A stretch of 64,000 bases of DNA, from positions 124,001-188,000 of the forward strand of contig NZ_CP054589.1 in the NCBI RefSeq assembly GCF_002025255.2, given 5' to 3'. Origin of the DNA: Halolamina sp. CBA1230. Lineage in GTDB: Archaea; Halobacteriota; Halobacteria; Halobacteriales; Haloferacaceae. The notes below the pieces were generated by a model. It was not told the DNA's origin, did not search any database, and saw nothing but the letters and a program-made list of their open reading frames with translations. Numbering within the stretch: position 1 is the stretch's first letter; the number at the start of each line of letters is the position of its first letter. Shown here in pieces: positions 54,023-62,492 of the stretch. The translations under genes were made by a program, and so were the position numbers.

Positions 54023-54313
54023 ATGCCGGGTCCCGATCCTCACGACGACACGAGTCGCGACTACGAACGGTTCGAGAAGGAACAGCTCGCCCAGGACCGC
54101 GACGCCACCAGCGTCGACACGGCGGACGTCGACGACACGACGGCCCAACGCCTGGTCAGCAACCTCATCGACGCGGCCGTCGTCACTCCGGTTCCCGAGG
54201 ACCACGTTCTGGTTCACGAACCGAGCGGCACGGCGTTCGACTCGACGACACAGCTGGCCGTCTTCCATCGCGGCTGGACGGCCGGTCGCGACGCCGATGG
54301 AGAGGACGAGTGA
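54023..54313 (+). CDS. Module-2 small protein (96 residues), copy 2
   Basis: Nearly identical to the protein at 32703 (differences lie mainly in DATSVDTADVDDTTAQRLVS and the last 12 residues). The frame is intact. The zinc-protein gene that should follow is replaced by other DNA, with only a start-like ATGCAGCAACC at 54313. This copy therefore stands alone. Confidence 0.55.
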   Translation: MPGPDPHDDTSRDYERFEKEQLAQDRDATSVDTADVDDTTAQRLVSNLIDAAVVTPVPEDHVLVHEPSGTAFDSTTQLAVFHRGWTAGRDADGEDE

Positions 54314-54402
54314 TGCAGCAACCGTTCACTGTCGTCCGCTCGCTTTGTCTGATTCAGCTATTCTGGAGTGGCATCGCATAGCGAGCGTGTCTCGCCGTCC
54401 TC

Positions 54403-55410
54403 CTACAATCCACGAACACTCTGTGTGATACCGGCAGTTTCCAACCCCATCCAGACCAGAAACACCGCATACAGCGCAAGGAAGCCGTACGCTTCCGGGT
54501 TCGAGATCTCAAGGCCCGTTCTGGCGAAGATCATAAACACGAGCGTCGCGATTCCGAGAAACGCCATCAGCGGGACCGCGATGAGAAAATTGACGGTCGT
54601 CGTGCCAGCGATGAGCACGCCGACGGGGATCGCAACGAGGAGATTGAACGTATTGCTCCCGAGTACGTTCGTGAGGCTGGTAACACTCGAGTCCCGTCTC
54701 GCCGCCCGAACGCTGACAAACGTATCAGGGAGGCTGGTCGCAACGGCGATGACCGTCAGCCCCCAGAAGAACGAGGGCGTATCGAAGATGGCACCGAAAT
54801 CGAGCGCGCCGCGTACGATCCCCTCGACGCCGATTCCGATAAGTGCCAGTGATACGAAGAGTCGGCCCCACTCACGGCCAGGCTTGACGTCGATCTCATC
54901 TTCGTGTGTGTGTTCTTGGATGTCTTGATAGTGCAAGAACACATATACGCCGTAGGTGAGTAAGGGAAAAATGGCAAGCGCCGGTGTCAGCACAGCCGCT
55001 TGATTCGTCCCCGCTGGGACGTAGGTTGCGCCAAGCGCGAACGTAATGAACAGGACGAGTACGCTGATGATGTAGAACTGTGCGTCCTTATGCACGAGAT
55101 CGCGCGTCGATTCGAGACCATCGCTGAAGAGTGTCGAAAGCGCCGGAATGACGAGGAGATTGAACACAGCACTCCCGACGATGGCGCCGACGCCGAGGGA
55201 AAACTCTCCATGGAGTAGCGTGCTGATTACGACCGACGTTAATTCCGGAAAACTCGATCCGACAGCGACGACAACCGCCCCGTGGACGGCGACCGGAAGC
55301 CCGTAGTGCTTACTGAGGCGTTCGGCAGCGGTCTCCAGCACTTCACTCCCTTTCCAGATAACGCCCGTCGAGACGACAACTAAAGCGGTCGCAACGAGAA
55401 GTGGGTTCAT
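54403..55410 (-). CDS. Sodium/calcium exchanger-type antiporter
   Basis: 335 residues from ATG 55410; an upstream in-frame extension is unlike the family. There are ten membrane helices in two inverted halves, with the alpha-repeat signatures VVAVGSSFPELTSVVISTLL with GAIVGSAVFNLLVIPALS, and VIAVATSLPDTFVSVRAARR with NVLGSNTFNLLVAIPVG. The central loop has a His/Glu-rich part (HEDEIDVKPGREW). It exchanges Na+ or K+ for Ca2+. It splits what was once a module-2 copy. Confidence 0.9.
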   Translation of the reverse strand: MNPLLVATALVVVSTGVIWKGSEVLETAAERLSKHYGLPVAVHGAVVVAVGSSFPELTSVVISTLLHGEFSLGVGAIVGSAVFNLLVIPALSTLFSDGLESTRDLVHKDAQFYIISVLVLFITFALGATYVPAGTNQAAVLTPALAIFPLLTYGVYVFLHYQDIQEHTHEDEIDVKPGREWGRLFVSLALIGIGVEGIVRGALDFGAIFDTPSFFWGLTVIAVATSLPDTFVSVRAARRDSSVTSLTNVLGSNTFNLLVAIPVGVLIAGTTTVNFLIAVPLMAFLGIATLVFMIFARTGLEISNPEAYGFLALYAVFLVWMGLETAGITQSVRGL

Positions 55411-55653
55411 GACACTACCCCGTGCAACGTGTGTTCCGCGGGAACGAGAGATAGTCCGCTGATCATCTTCTACTCGACAGTTCGGCGAAGAACAGATAAA
55501 ACGCGCACTGTCCTTGAGACGGATGTATTCGGACGATAGAAGACCGCTCTCGTTGATTTCTTCTAAACTGAGCGATAGTGGAGATTTAGACGATAGAAGC
55601 CCAATACAGGCCATTATCATCGATATTGGGTGTAAGCGAGCCTCGAGAGAACG

Positions 55654-55842
55654 TCAGGATCGGTCCTGTACCTCCGCCTTCGGAACTGCCTGCCTGACGC
55701 TCTCAATCCCACGTTTGGCTCCCTGTTTCGACACGTACCCTTCGCCGCTGGTGGCGATTATCTCTTCGTTGGTCGCGACAAGCCGCCATCGCCACTCACC
55801 AGCACCGTCAGTATAGAGTTCGAAACGAGGTTTGCTTGGCAT
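55654..55842 (-). CDS. YegP/DUF1508-type small protein
   Basis: 62 residues: FELYTDGAGEWRWRLVATNE, then IIATSGEGYVSKQGAKRGIE and SVRQAVPKAEVQDRS. This is a single YegP repeat (F..Y.D...WRWRL.A.NG..I..S.EGY.....). The family is widespread, often stress-related, with no defined reaction. It stands alone. Confidence 0.82.
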   Translation of the reverse strand: MPSKPRFELYTDGAGEWRWRLVATNEEIIATSGEGYVSKQGAKRGIESVRQAVPKAEVQDRS

Positions 55843-55893
55843 ACTCTCCTCTATGCAGAGAAGCTATACGGATATTCTGGTCTCCCCTGCTGA

Positions 55894-56214
55894 TCAGCAT
55901 TCACTGGCTGCGCGTTCTGCGACGCGCCGCCCGGTACCGAGACTGGCGAGGCCCACACCTGGGGGCAGGATGAACGGGTCACCCACTCAATCTGCGTCGA
56001 GTGCGCGATCCAGACGGAGCCGAATCCCGATGAGCGCGATCACGTCGCCTGTGACGGCTGTGGGCTGGTCGTCGACATGCTCGCGGCACTCACCCGGTTC
56101 CGGGTCGAACTGGGGCATCTGGAAGGCCCGATACAGCTGTGCGCCCACTGTAGTCCGGGCGGACTCGCGACGTACTGGACGCACGATCTCGAGGAGCATC
56201 TCGTCACGGACTGA
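55894..56214 (+). pseudogene. Zinc protein copy without a start
   Basis: An open frame from 55894 (after TGA at 55891) to 56214 keeps all four knuckles (CAFC, CVEC, CDGC, CAHC) of the gene at 32993, but no ATG or GTG precedes the body. It lies downstream of a module-2 copy that was broken up by the exchanger gene. It is probably silent. Confidence 0.6.
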
Positions 56215-56302
56215 CGCACCGAGCAGTCGTCGACACGAGTGGCACGGCGACCACGGCGGTAGGTCCACTATATTCAACAGGTGAGGGCTCCTCAGTATAC
56301 CT

Positions 56303-56656
56303 ATGGACTGCCCCGCGTGCGGGTCCCCCGTCACTCTCGAGGTCGGACCGGACCGGCCGCTTTCGACATCGCTGTCCGACGCCGTCCTCGCAGCGGAAGA
56401 GGACGAGCATATCGAGGTGATCCGAGACTGTTGGGACTGCGGCTGGCACGAAACGCGGGCGCTTCGCGTCGCATCGATCGACACGACCGCCGGCGACGAG
56501 ACTGCCGTCGAGCGAGCCGCACTCATCGACGAGATCACCGATGAGCTCGCGGAGATCGATCAGGTCGCAACGCTCGAGGAGCTCCTTACAGAGGCCCGCC
56601 GGCAACGAAGAGCCGACCCAGTGACGACTGATACGGACGCCAATGCCACTGAGTGA
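56303..56656 (+). CDS. Small zinc-ribbon protein
   Basis: 117 residues. CPACGSPVTLEV and CWDCGWHETRAL form one zinc ribbon in the first 55 residues; the rest is an acidic helix. A TATA-like CTATATTC is about 30 bases upstream. It is probably cotranscribed with the gene at 56663 (6-base gap). Perhaps a nucleic-acid-binding adaptor. Confidence 0.6.
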   Translation: MDCPACGSPVTLEVGPDRPLSTSLSDAVLAAEEDEHIEVIRDCWDCGWHETRALRVASIDTTAGDETAVERAALIDEITDELAEIDQVATLEELLTEARRQRRADPVTTDTDANATE

Positions 56657-56662
56657 CTGGAT

Positions 56663-56992
56663 ATGTCTGATACAGAGCCCCGCTATGACGTTCGTGAGCA
56701 AACCGGGGATCCTGACCACGCATCGGTCGACGATGTGATCGACCTCGTAGTCCACCGGGCGCAGAACCCGCGAACGGAGCACGAGGATGCCCATTTCGAC
56801 AGGACGATGGCGACCGTTATCGATACCTACGGGACCGATCCCGTCCGCACAGTCATCCACCGTATCCTCGTCGACAACGAACCGTTCCGAACCGCCACGA
56901 ACGGTCTTGAGATGCGTAATGTCGACGGCGTTCGGATTGGGACGGTAGCCAGCTGGTTCCTCGAGGAGCTGAACGCACAGGACGACGGCTGA
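56663..56992 (+). CDS. Unknown 109-residue protein
   Basis: An alpha-helical acidic protein (SVDDVIDLVVHRAQNPRTEH; TMATVIDTYGTDPVRTVIHR; ASWFLEELNAQDDG). No motif recognised. It follows the zinc-ribbon gene closely and precedes the second VapBC-like pair by 93 bases. Confidence 0.5.
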   Translation: MSDTEPRYDVREQTGDPDHASVDDVIDLVVHRAQNPRTEHEDAHFDRTMATVIDTYGTDPVRTVIHRILVDNEPFRTATNGLEMRNVDGVRIGTVASWFLEELNAQDDG

Positions 56993-57021
56993 GACTGGCG
57001 GGACGGTCCCGTCAGGGCTCC

Positions 57022-57084
57022 GATGTGTAAGCTCTGTGCAAACGCCGAAACTGTTATCACTCTATGTGCAGAACGTGCACATAG
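57022..57084. promoter_or_regulatory. Operators before the RHH antitoxin, copy 2
   Basis: CTATGTGCA-GAACG-TGCACATAG (57062-57084) is a perfect 9+5+9 palindrome ending just before the start at 57086. Its centre TGTGCA-GAACG-TGCACA is identical to that of copy 1, and the arms are longer. The first box is degenerate here (GATGTGTAAGCTCTGTGCAA, 57022-57041). Confidence 0.65.
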
Positions 57085-57085
57085 A

Positions 57086-57454
57086 ATGAGCGCAAGTGAT
57101 GATCCGCGACGGGTCCATTTCCAGTCGCCAGAGTATCTCGTCGACCGGCTGGATGCGATCGCGGAGCTCTTCGACACGGACCGAACGGATCTGCTTGTCG
57201 AGGCCATCCGCGAGTACATCGAGGACACCACCGATAGTGAGACGTTCCAGGAGCTGGTCGCGACGAAGTACTACGACGACCAACTCGAGTTCGAGACGGT
57301 CAAGCAGTTAGTCGGCGCCGAATCGGCCCAGCGGCTCCGCCTCCTCAAAGCGGACCTCGAAGACGAGCCACTCGATCTCGCGGCCCCCGACGACGTCGAC
57401 GTCTACGATGGCGACGCGACGACGGTCGACACCGCAGCCGATGACGAGCGATGA
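57086..57454 (+). CDS. RHH antitoxin (VapB-like), copy 2
   Basis: 122 residues, nearly identical to the protein at 36408 (for example Thr for Ala after IED, Ser for Thr in GAESAQ). RHH strand and helix as in copy 1. The overlap with the PIN gene and the strong palindrome before the start are kept. Because the sequences are so close, the two copies probably cross-regulate. Confidence 0.8.
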   Translation: MSASDDPRRVHFQSPEYLVDRLDAIAELFDTDRTDLLVEAIREYIEDTTDSETFQELVATKYYDDQLEFETVKQLVGAESAQRLRLLKADLEDEPLDLAAPDDVDVYDGDATTVDTAADDER

Positions 57455-58020
57455 GCGGTCGGCGACTGCGAACGGTCGTTGCCGACACCAGTGCACTGGT
57501 CAGTCTCGCCGTCCCTCGTGCAGACGCGGCCGTCGACGCGGACGTTCCGGATCCGTTCCAGTATCTCCTCACCTCGTGTGAGGTGTTCGTGCCGCCAGAA
57601 GTGGTCGCGGAGCTCCGCGACATCACGCAGTATCAGGACATCCACGCGGCGGCTGCGAACAACGTCCTCGCGGCCCGTGGCCACTACACAGTCGAGGATC
57701 CCTACGAACGCGAGGAGACACCAGACTCGCGGCCGACGTTCGGCCTCGACAACGGTGAAACCGACGGCATCGTTCTCGCGAACGCGCTCGCCGTCGACGG
57801 GTTTCTCACCGACGAGTTCGGCGGGACGAACTTCCCCCTGATTCACGCTGTACTGGAGGGGCCACGGATCACCCCGACGCCGCGGCTCATCGTCGACTAC
57901 GCTCGAAACGGCCATCTGACTCACGAAGCGGCTCGAACGCTGATCACGACGATCAGCCCGCATCGGAGCTGGGAGCACAGCCCCTACGTCACGCAATTGC
58001 TCCAGCGCCTCGGCGCGTAA
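57451..58020 (+). CDS. PIN-domain toxin (VapC-like), copy 2
   Basis: 189 residues, nearly identical to the protein at 36773. The catalytic acidic residues are unchanged (VVADTSALV; LDNGETDGIV; GFLTDEFGG), with Asp-Asn replacing Asp-Glu before GETDG. The intact frame suggests it is functional. The serpin gene follows after 119 bases as in copy 1. Confidence 0.82.
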   Translation: MSGRRLRTVVADTSALVSLAVPRADAAVDADVPDPFQYLLTSCEVFVPPEVVAELRDITQYQDIHAAAANNVLAARGHYTVEDPYEREETPDSRPTFGLDNGETDGIVLANALAVDGFLTDEFGGTNFPLIHAVLEGPRITPTPRLIVDYARNGHLTHEAARTLITTISPHRSWEHSPYVTQLLQRLGA

Positions 58021-58139
58021 CCGATCGTCGGGTGGCGATGTCGAATATCCCGCCCCGCCGCCGGCGCTTGAAGAAGTCGCTCAAAGATTGGTTTGTGCTT
58101 CCAGAAGATACTCGACATCACCGTCTGAATCCGACGAGT

Positions 58140-59480
58140 ATGGATCGCCGTCAATATCTCTCCGTCTCAAGCGCCCTCATCGCCGGTGCCCTCGCGGGTT
58201 GTACAGCACCAGCGACGTCGCAAGCAGACCTCAGCGCGAGCACACCGTCGACGCCTGCCCTCCAGCCGGATGTCGAGGACGCCACCCTCGATGAGTTGGT
58301 TACTGGAACAAACGCGTTCGCGTTGAACCTGTTCGACGAACTTCGGACAGCTGATGACGCCGAGAACCTGATGGTCTCGCCGATCAGTGCCACAGTTGCG
58401 CTGGCGATGACGTACGCTGGTGCCGGCGGAACCACTCGCGAGCAGATGCGGGAGTCCCTCGGCTACACACTCGACGACGAACAGCTCCATGCGGCGTTCA
58501 ACGAACTCCAGCGAACGCTGTCTGATCGCGGTAAGAACCTCGAGGAGGACGATATCCCGTCAGACTACGACGAAGCCGACGATCCCGTTCCCTTCCAGCT
58601 CTCACTCGTCAACGCCATCTGGGGCCAAGAGGGATTTCCGTTCCGGGACGAATACCTGACCACGCTCGAGAACCACTACGGCGGCGGCCTCAACCAGGTC
58701 GACTTCGTTGAGAACCCGGACGGTGTCCGCGAGGCGATCAACGCGTGGATCGCCGATCAGACCGACAATCGGATCGAGGAGCTGCTTCCAGCGGGATCGA
58801 TCACGTCCCAGACCGTGCTCGTCCTGACGAACGCCATCTACTTCATGGCGAACTGGCGCCACCCGTTCGACGAGGACCAAACTGAGCCGGCTAACTTCAC
58901 CGCGCTCGATGGCTCGACGAGCACGGTCCAGATGATGTCCCAAGACGTCCAGGTCCCGGCGGCGACCATCGACGGCGCCCAGGCCGTCGAACTACCGTAC
59001 GTCGGCGGGACGACGGGAATGCTCATCGTCGTCCCACCCGCTGGGGAGTTCGAAGCCTACGAACGAACATTCGACATCGAGCGACTCGGTCGGATCGTCG
59101 ACGCGCTCGAACCGCAGCGTGGCTACGTCAACCTCCCGCGGTTCGAGTTCAATTCGGAGTGTAAGCTTGAGAGATCTCTGGAGGCGATGGGCATGCCCGA
59201 CGCGTTCGACCCGGATGCGGCGGACTTCTCGCGAATGGCCGATCTGTCGGAGACCGGTGGCAACCTCTTCGTCGACCAAGTGTACCACGACACTTCCGTC
59301 AGCGTTGACGAGCAGGGGACCGAAGCCGCAGCGGCGACGGGATCGGTGATAAATCTCGTGTCGCGTCCGCCGACGGTACTCGACGCAAACCGTCCGTTCC
59401 TCTTCGTGATTCGGGACCGATCAACCGGGACGGTGCTTTTCACGGGGCATGTTGTCGACGCCAGCGCTGCACAGGAGTAG
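58140..59480 (+). CDS. Serpin, Tat-type lipoprotein, copy 2
   Basis: 446 residues from ATG 58140 (signal MDRRQYLSVSSALIAGALAG, then Cys). A longer frame begins upstream at 58032, but the Tat signal marks the true start. The hinge VDEQGTEAAAATG is kept, while the loop after it differs slightly (SVINLVSRPP against SVVNFVSRPP in copy 1). Changes in the reactive loop alter which protease is trapped, so the two serpins may have different targets. Confidence 0.92.
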   Translation: MDRRQYLSVSSALIAGALAGCTAPATSQADLSASTPSTPALQPDVEDATLDELVTGTNAFALNLFDELRTADDAENLMVSPISATVALAMTYAGAGGTTREQMRESLGYTLDDEQLHAAFNELQRTLSDRGKNLEEDDIPSDYDEADDPVPFQLSLVNAIWGQEGFPFRDEYLTTLENHYGGGLNQVDFVENPDGVREAINAWIADQTDNRIEELLPAGSITSQTVLVLTNAIYFMANWRHPFDEDQTEPANFTALDGSTSTVQMMSQDVQVPAATIDGAQAVELPYVGGTTGMLIVVPPAGEFEAYERTFDIERLGRIVDALEPQRGYVNLPRFEFNSECKLERSLEAMGMPDAFDPDAADFSRMADLSETGGNLFVDQVYHDTSVSVDEQGTEAAAATGSVINLVSRPPTVLDANRPFLFVIRDRSTGTVLFTGHVVDASAAQE

Positions 59481-60006
59481 GAAATTCTTGGGCGGTACCA
59501 AGACCAGCTGAAACGCAGGTCGGGAAGTAGAAAGCCCTCGGCCGCTCGACGTCCCGCGACCGCGCGAGACTACGTCTCGCTGGCTCTCGTTCGCTGCGCT
59601 CACGAGAACGCCGCTGTGCGCCTCGTGCCTGCGGTGCTTGCGGGGTCGGGGGGCGACCGAGGCGGCCGCGCCCTTTCTGAGTCCGCCAGGACGGTAGATG
59701 GCTCACCGAGCGACGTAGCCGGCTGGGCAGGTGTGTCCGTACCGGCCCGCCCCGCTCGCCGCTGCCGCCCTCCGCGTCGCTCGCGACCGACCATTCCGGG
59801 CGTGCGGGCGCTTTCCGCACCGCCCGCGCCCGTTCCGGGCTAAAATGGATGTGCCCTCGACGCCAGCGCTTCACCCGTTCGGGTCCTCCGGACCTCGGCA
59901 AAGCCGACCGCGACGGACGTGGTTGCGTCGCGGCGAACGGGGAATGCGCTGGCCGCTCGCTCCGGGCGGGTCGGCGCGCGGTGCTGGTTGGGGCCACCTC
60001 ATGCAG
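59481..60006. other. GC-rich non-coding region, copy 2
   Basis: The counterpart of 38802-39854, but shorter (526 bases). It has the common haloarchaeal GAGACTACGTCTC and CTCTCGTTCGCTGCGCTCAC type hairpins near 59570-59610. It lacks the four CCGTTGCGTC hairpins of copy 1. No coding frame is convincing. Confidence 0.4.
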
Positions 60007-60157
60007 GCGCGCTCTCGCTCGCGCCCGGGAGGGCGCTCGCGAAGGCGCGAGCGAGAGCGCGCAGATGGGTCTGTCGGTCGGTGTCGTCTGAAAACCGCGA
60101 TGTAGCAGCATCGCGGTGTCGGGCGCTGAGCGCCTTCAACGGTACAAGTGAGTACCA
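60007..60157 (+). ncRNA. Structured leader of the OB-fold gene, copy 2
   Basis: H1: a perfect 19-bp stem, 60007-60025 with 60044-60062. H2: ACCGCGATG (60094-60102)/CATCGCGGT (60109-60117). H3: GGCGC (60122-60126)/GCGCC (60130-60134). H4: GGTAC (60141-60145)/GTACC (60152-60156), one base before the ATG at 60158. The order and spacing match copy 1, but the bases of H1, H2 and H4 differ on both sides of each stem. Confidence 0.55.
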
Positions 60158-61057
60158 ATGTCTAGTAACAACTCGAGTCAGAAGGTCGTTACGGTCGATG
60201 AACAGGCATTCGAAAAAGCGGGCGGTCAGGCGGTCGATGAGGACGGCTTCCCGGTCGTCGACGAGACGCCGGAGTTCGAGGCCGCGGTCGAGCAGGAGAC
60301 GCAGGCGAAGGTGGATGCGAACCACCCGGACGGGATCGCGGACACGAGCGAAGATCGGATTCACGGTGTCACCCTCGAACAGGAGGAGCGCATTCGGGCG
60401 CGGGAAGCCGAACTGGAGCGTATCAGTGCCCAAGCCGAACTCGGGACGCAGGATGGTCGTGAGCAACGCACGCGTGAGGTCGCCGCTGAAGGGAGCAAGC
60501 AGCGCCGGCGGGAGTTCCAGAAGCGGGCCGCGAGCGTGGACCCGATGGCCGACCCCGAACGGAATGATCCCCGAGCGGCACTCTCCCAGGATGAACTGGC
60601 GACGGTGAACACGGAAGCGGACCGACTCGCGACGCGGGTGGATGGCTGGTCGCGTGCGGCGATCAGTCGACGCCTGGCCGAAGCGGTCGTCGACGGCACG
60701 GACATGACGAGTGCGGTCGTGCGGGTGTTCGAGGAGTTGCAGACGGCCCCAGGGGGCACCGTGCCCATCGACGCTCTCGAGGATGTCGATCGCGGTACCG
60801 TCACGATCGAAGGCCGTGTGAAGACCCTCTGGGACAGTGATTCACCGGCCATCCAGCAAGTCGGGCTGATCGCGGACGAGAGCGGGCAAACGAAGGTGAC
60901 GATCTGGAAGGCATCGGACGCGCCGTGGATCGAGGAAGGCGAGACGGTGCGCATCCACGAAGCGGCCACGAACTGGTACGAGGGCCGGATCTCGGTGGCC
61001 GTGACGGGGTGGAGCATCATCCACTTCCCGGAGCGCGGCCGGTGGTGGGAAGCATAG
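60158..61057 (+). CDS. OB-fold single-stranded-DNA-binding-like protein, copy 2
   Basis: 299 residues, nearly identical to the protein at 40031 in the OB-fold part (VTIEGRVKTLWDSDSPAIQQ to HFPERGRWWEA). It differs more in the first 70 residues. The coiled-coil-like middle is kept. This copy is followed by the conserved non-coding tract and an intact TFB gene. Confidence 0.75.
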   Translation: MSSNNSSQKVVTVDEQAFEKAGGQAVDEDGFPVVDETPEFEAAVEQETQAKVDANHPDGIADTSEDRIHGVTLEQEERIRAREAELERISAQAELGTQDGREQRTREVAAEGSKQRRREFQKRAASVDPMADPERNDPRAALSQDELATVNTEADRLATRVDGWSRAAISRRLAEAVVDGTDMTSAVVRVFEELQTAPGGTVPIDALEDVDRGTVTIEGRVKTLWDSDSPAIQQVGLIADESGQTKVTIWKASDAPWIEEGETVRIHEAATNWYEGRISVAVTGWSIIHFPERGRWWEA

Positions 61058-61341
61058 CCAGTCGGAGCTGTCTTCTTTTTTTTTGCTGTGTGCCGGACCG
61101 ACCCAGACCCCACCGCCCCACCCTCCGCTCCGTGCTCGCTCCGTGAGACTCGCTATTGCTCGTCTCACGTGCCCTCGTTCGCGGTGCTCACGAGGGCTCC
61201 GCTGCGCGCGCAGCCACGACCTCGAGATCGGGTCTGAGATTTATCCCTCAAACCGCGGGAAGGGGTGCGCGACCAGGTTTGTTTCCCCCACGAGGGGTGC
61301 GGGGCGCGCCGAACTGGCGTACCCTCAATCAGGTGAGACCG
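61058..61341. other. Non-coding stretch after the OB-fold gene, copy 2, with hairpins
   Basis: It starts with a long T run (61074-61083), perhaps a terminator. Hairpin 1: CGTGAGAC (61142-61149)/GTCTCACG (61162-61169). Hairpin 2: GCCCTCGT (61171-61178)/ACGAGGGC (61190-61197). Both are perfect. The tract leads into the TFB gene at 61342. Such hairpins are common in haloarchaeal spacers. Confidence 0.45.
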
Positions 61342-62262
61342 ATGACGACGAGTGAACCCTACGAGCGTACGTTCGACGAAGATGTCCAGCGTGGTACAAC
61401 TGAGCCGTGTCCCGAGTGTGGGGGCCCGGTACGAACGAATGCAGCCGAAACGGTGTGTGCAGATTGCGGACTCGTCATCGACGAGCAGTCGATCGACCGC
61501 GGACCGGAGTGGTACGGCGACGACGATTCGGCAAAGCGAACAGGGGCACCACTCACTCCAGCACGGCACGACCGCGGACTATCGACGGTAATCGGCACCG
61601 GACGAGGCGCGACGGATACTGACGCCTCGAGCCAGAAGCGGCGGCGCCTTGCGCGGATGCGTCGCGAGCAGTCCCGGGGACGCTGGCGATCAAAGCAGGA
61701 GCGCAACCTCGGGCACGGCCTCACGGAGATCCGGCGGATCGCAAGTGCACTCGGGCTCGCGGATTCAGTACGTGACCAGGCGTGCCAGCTGTTCCGGACG
61801 GCACAGAACGAACGACTCCTCAAAGGGCGGTCCATCGAGGCGATGGCCGCCGCGAGCGTCTTCGGCGCCTGTCGGTGCAACGGACAATCGTGGCTCATCG
61901 CTGACGTGGCGCCGATGGCACAAGTTCCGCAGGATCGTGTCGAGAACGCCTACACCGTGCTCAACGAGGAGCTGGGCCTCCCGACGCCGCCAGTACGACC
62001 GACACAGTTCGTCCCACGGCTCGCCTCCGACCTCGGCTGTACCGACGTCGTTCGACGTCGGGCGAAGACGCTTGCTGCGCAGGCCGTCGATGCCGGCGTC
62101 ACGACTGGCGTACATCCAGCGGGATTCGCTGCCGCCTGCCTGTACATGGCGGCGTGTGCCCACGACGCGCCGTTGACGCAAGCTGCCGCGGCGGCGGCGG
62201 CAGGGGTGACGGTCGAGACAGTACGGAATCATCGTGACACGTTGCTTTCCGTCGTGGAGTAG
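61342..62262 (+). CDS. tfb: Transcription initiation factor TFB (complete, divergent)
   Basis: 306 residues from ATG 61342. Zinc ribbon PCPECGGPVRT ... VCADCGLVID, linker [20 protein letters not shown] with SQKRRRLARMRREQSRGRW, then two cyclin repeats (SIEAMAAASVFGACRC and HPAGFAAACLYMAACA). It is the full-length relative of the truncated gene at 43766. As last gene of module 1 it could direct RNA polymerase to the module's own promoters. Confidence 0.92.
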   Translation: MTTSEPYERTFDEDVQRGTTEPCPECGGPVRTNAAETVCADCGLVIDEQSIDRGPEWYGDDDSAKRTGAPLTPARHDRGLSTVIGTGRGATDTDASSQKRRRLARMRREQSRGRWRSKQERNLGHGLTEIRRIASALGLADSVRDQACQLFRTAQNERLLKGRSIEAMAAASVFGACRCNGQSWLIADVAPMAQVPQDRVENAYTVLNEELGLPTPPVRPTQFVPRLASDLGCTDVVRRRAKTLAAQAVDAGVTTGVHPAGFAAACLYMAACAHDAPLTQAAAAAAAGVTVETVRNHRDTLLSVVE

Positions 62263-62302
62263 GGCGGTATTGGCCTTCGAACTCAGGATCACTGTCGTTG
62301 GT

Positions 62303-62345
62303 TTAACCAGCAGTACAAACGCAAAATCACGGGTTTGTTGGTTAA
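62303..62345. repeat. Long-spaced dyad, copy 4
   Basis: TTAACCAGCA (62303-62312), 23-base spacer, TGTTGGTTAA (62336-62345). One arm has a single change and the spacer is one base longer than in copies 1-3. It lies 40 bases after the TFB stop and 33 bases before the target duplication of the IS element. Confidence 0.6.
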
Positions 62346-62492
62346 CACTTCCCCAACGTCCACTTCTTCAGGAATAGGAGGATGTGGCTCTGTTGAAATC
62401 CTATTCATTAGGTATATTCTTGCCTGAAACAGTTGGCCGATGAGGACTGCGAACTATTCAATAGAGTATCTCGGCTTCTTGACGGTGACTTT

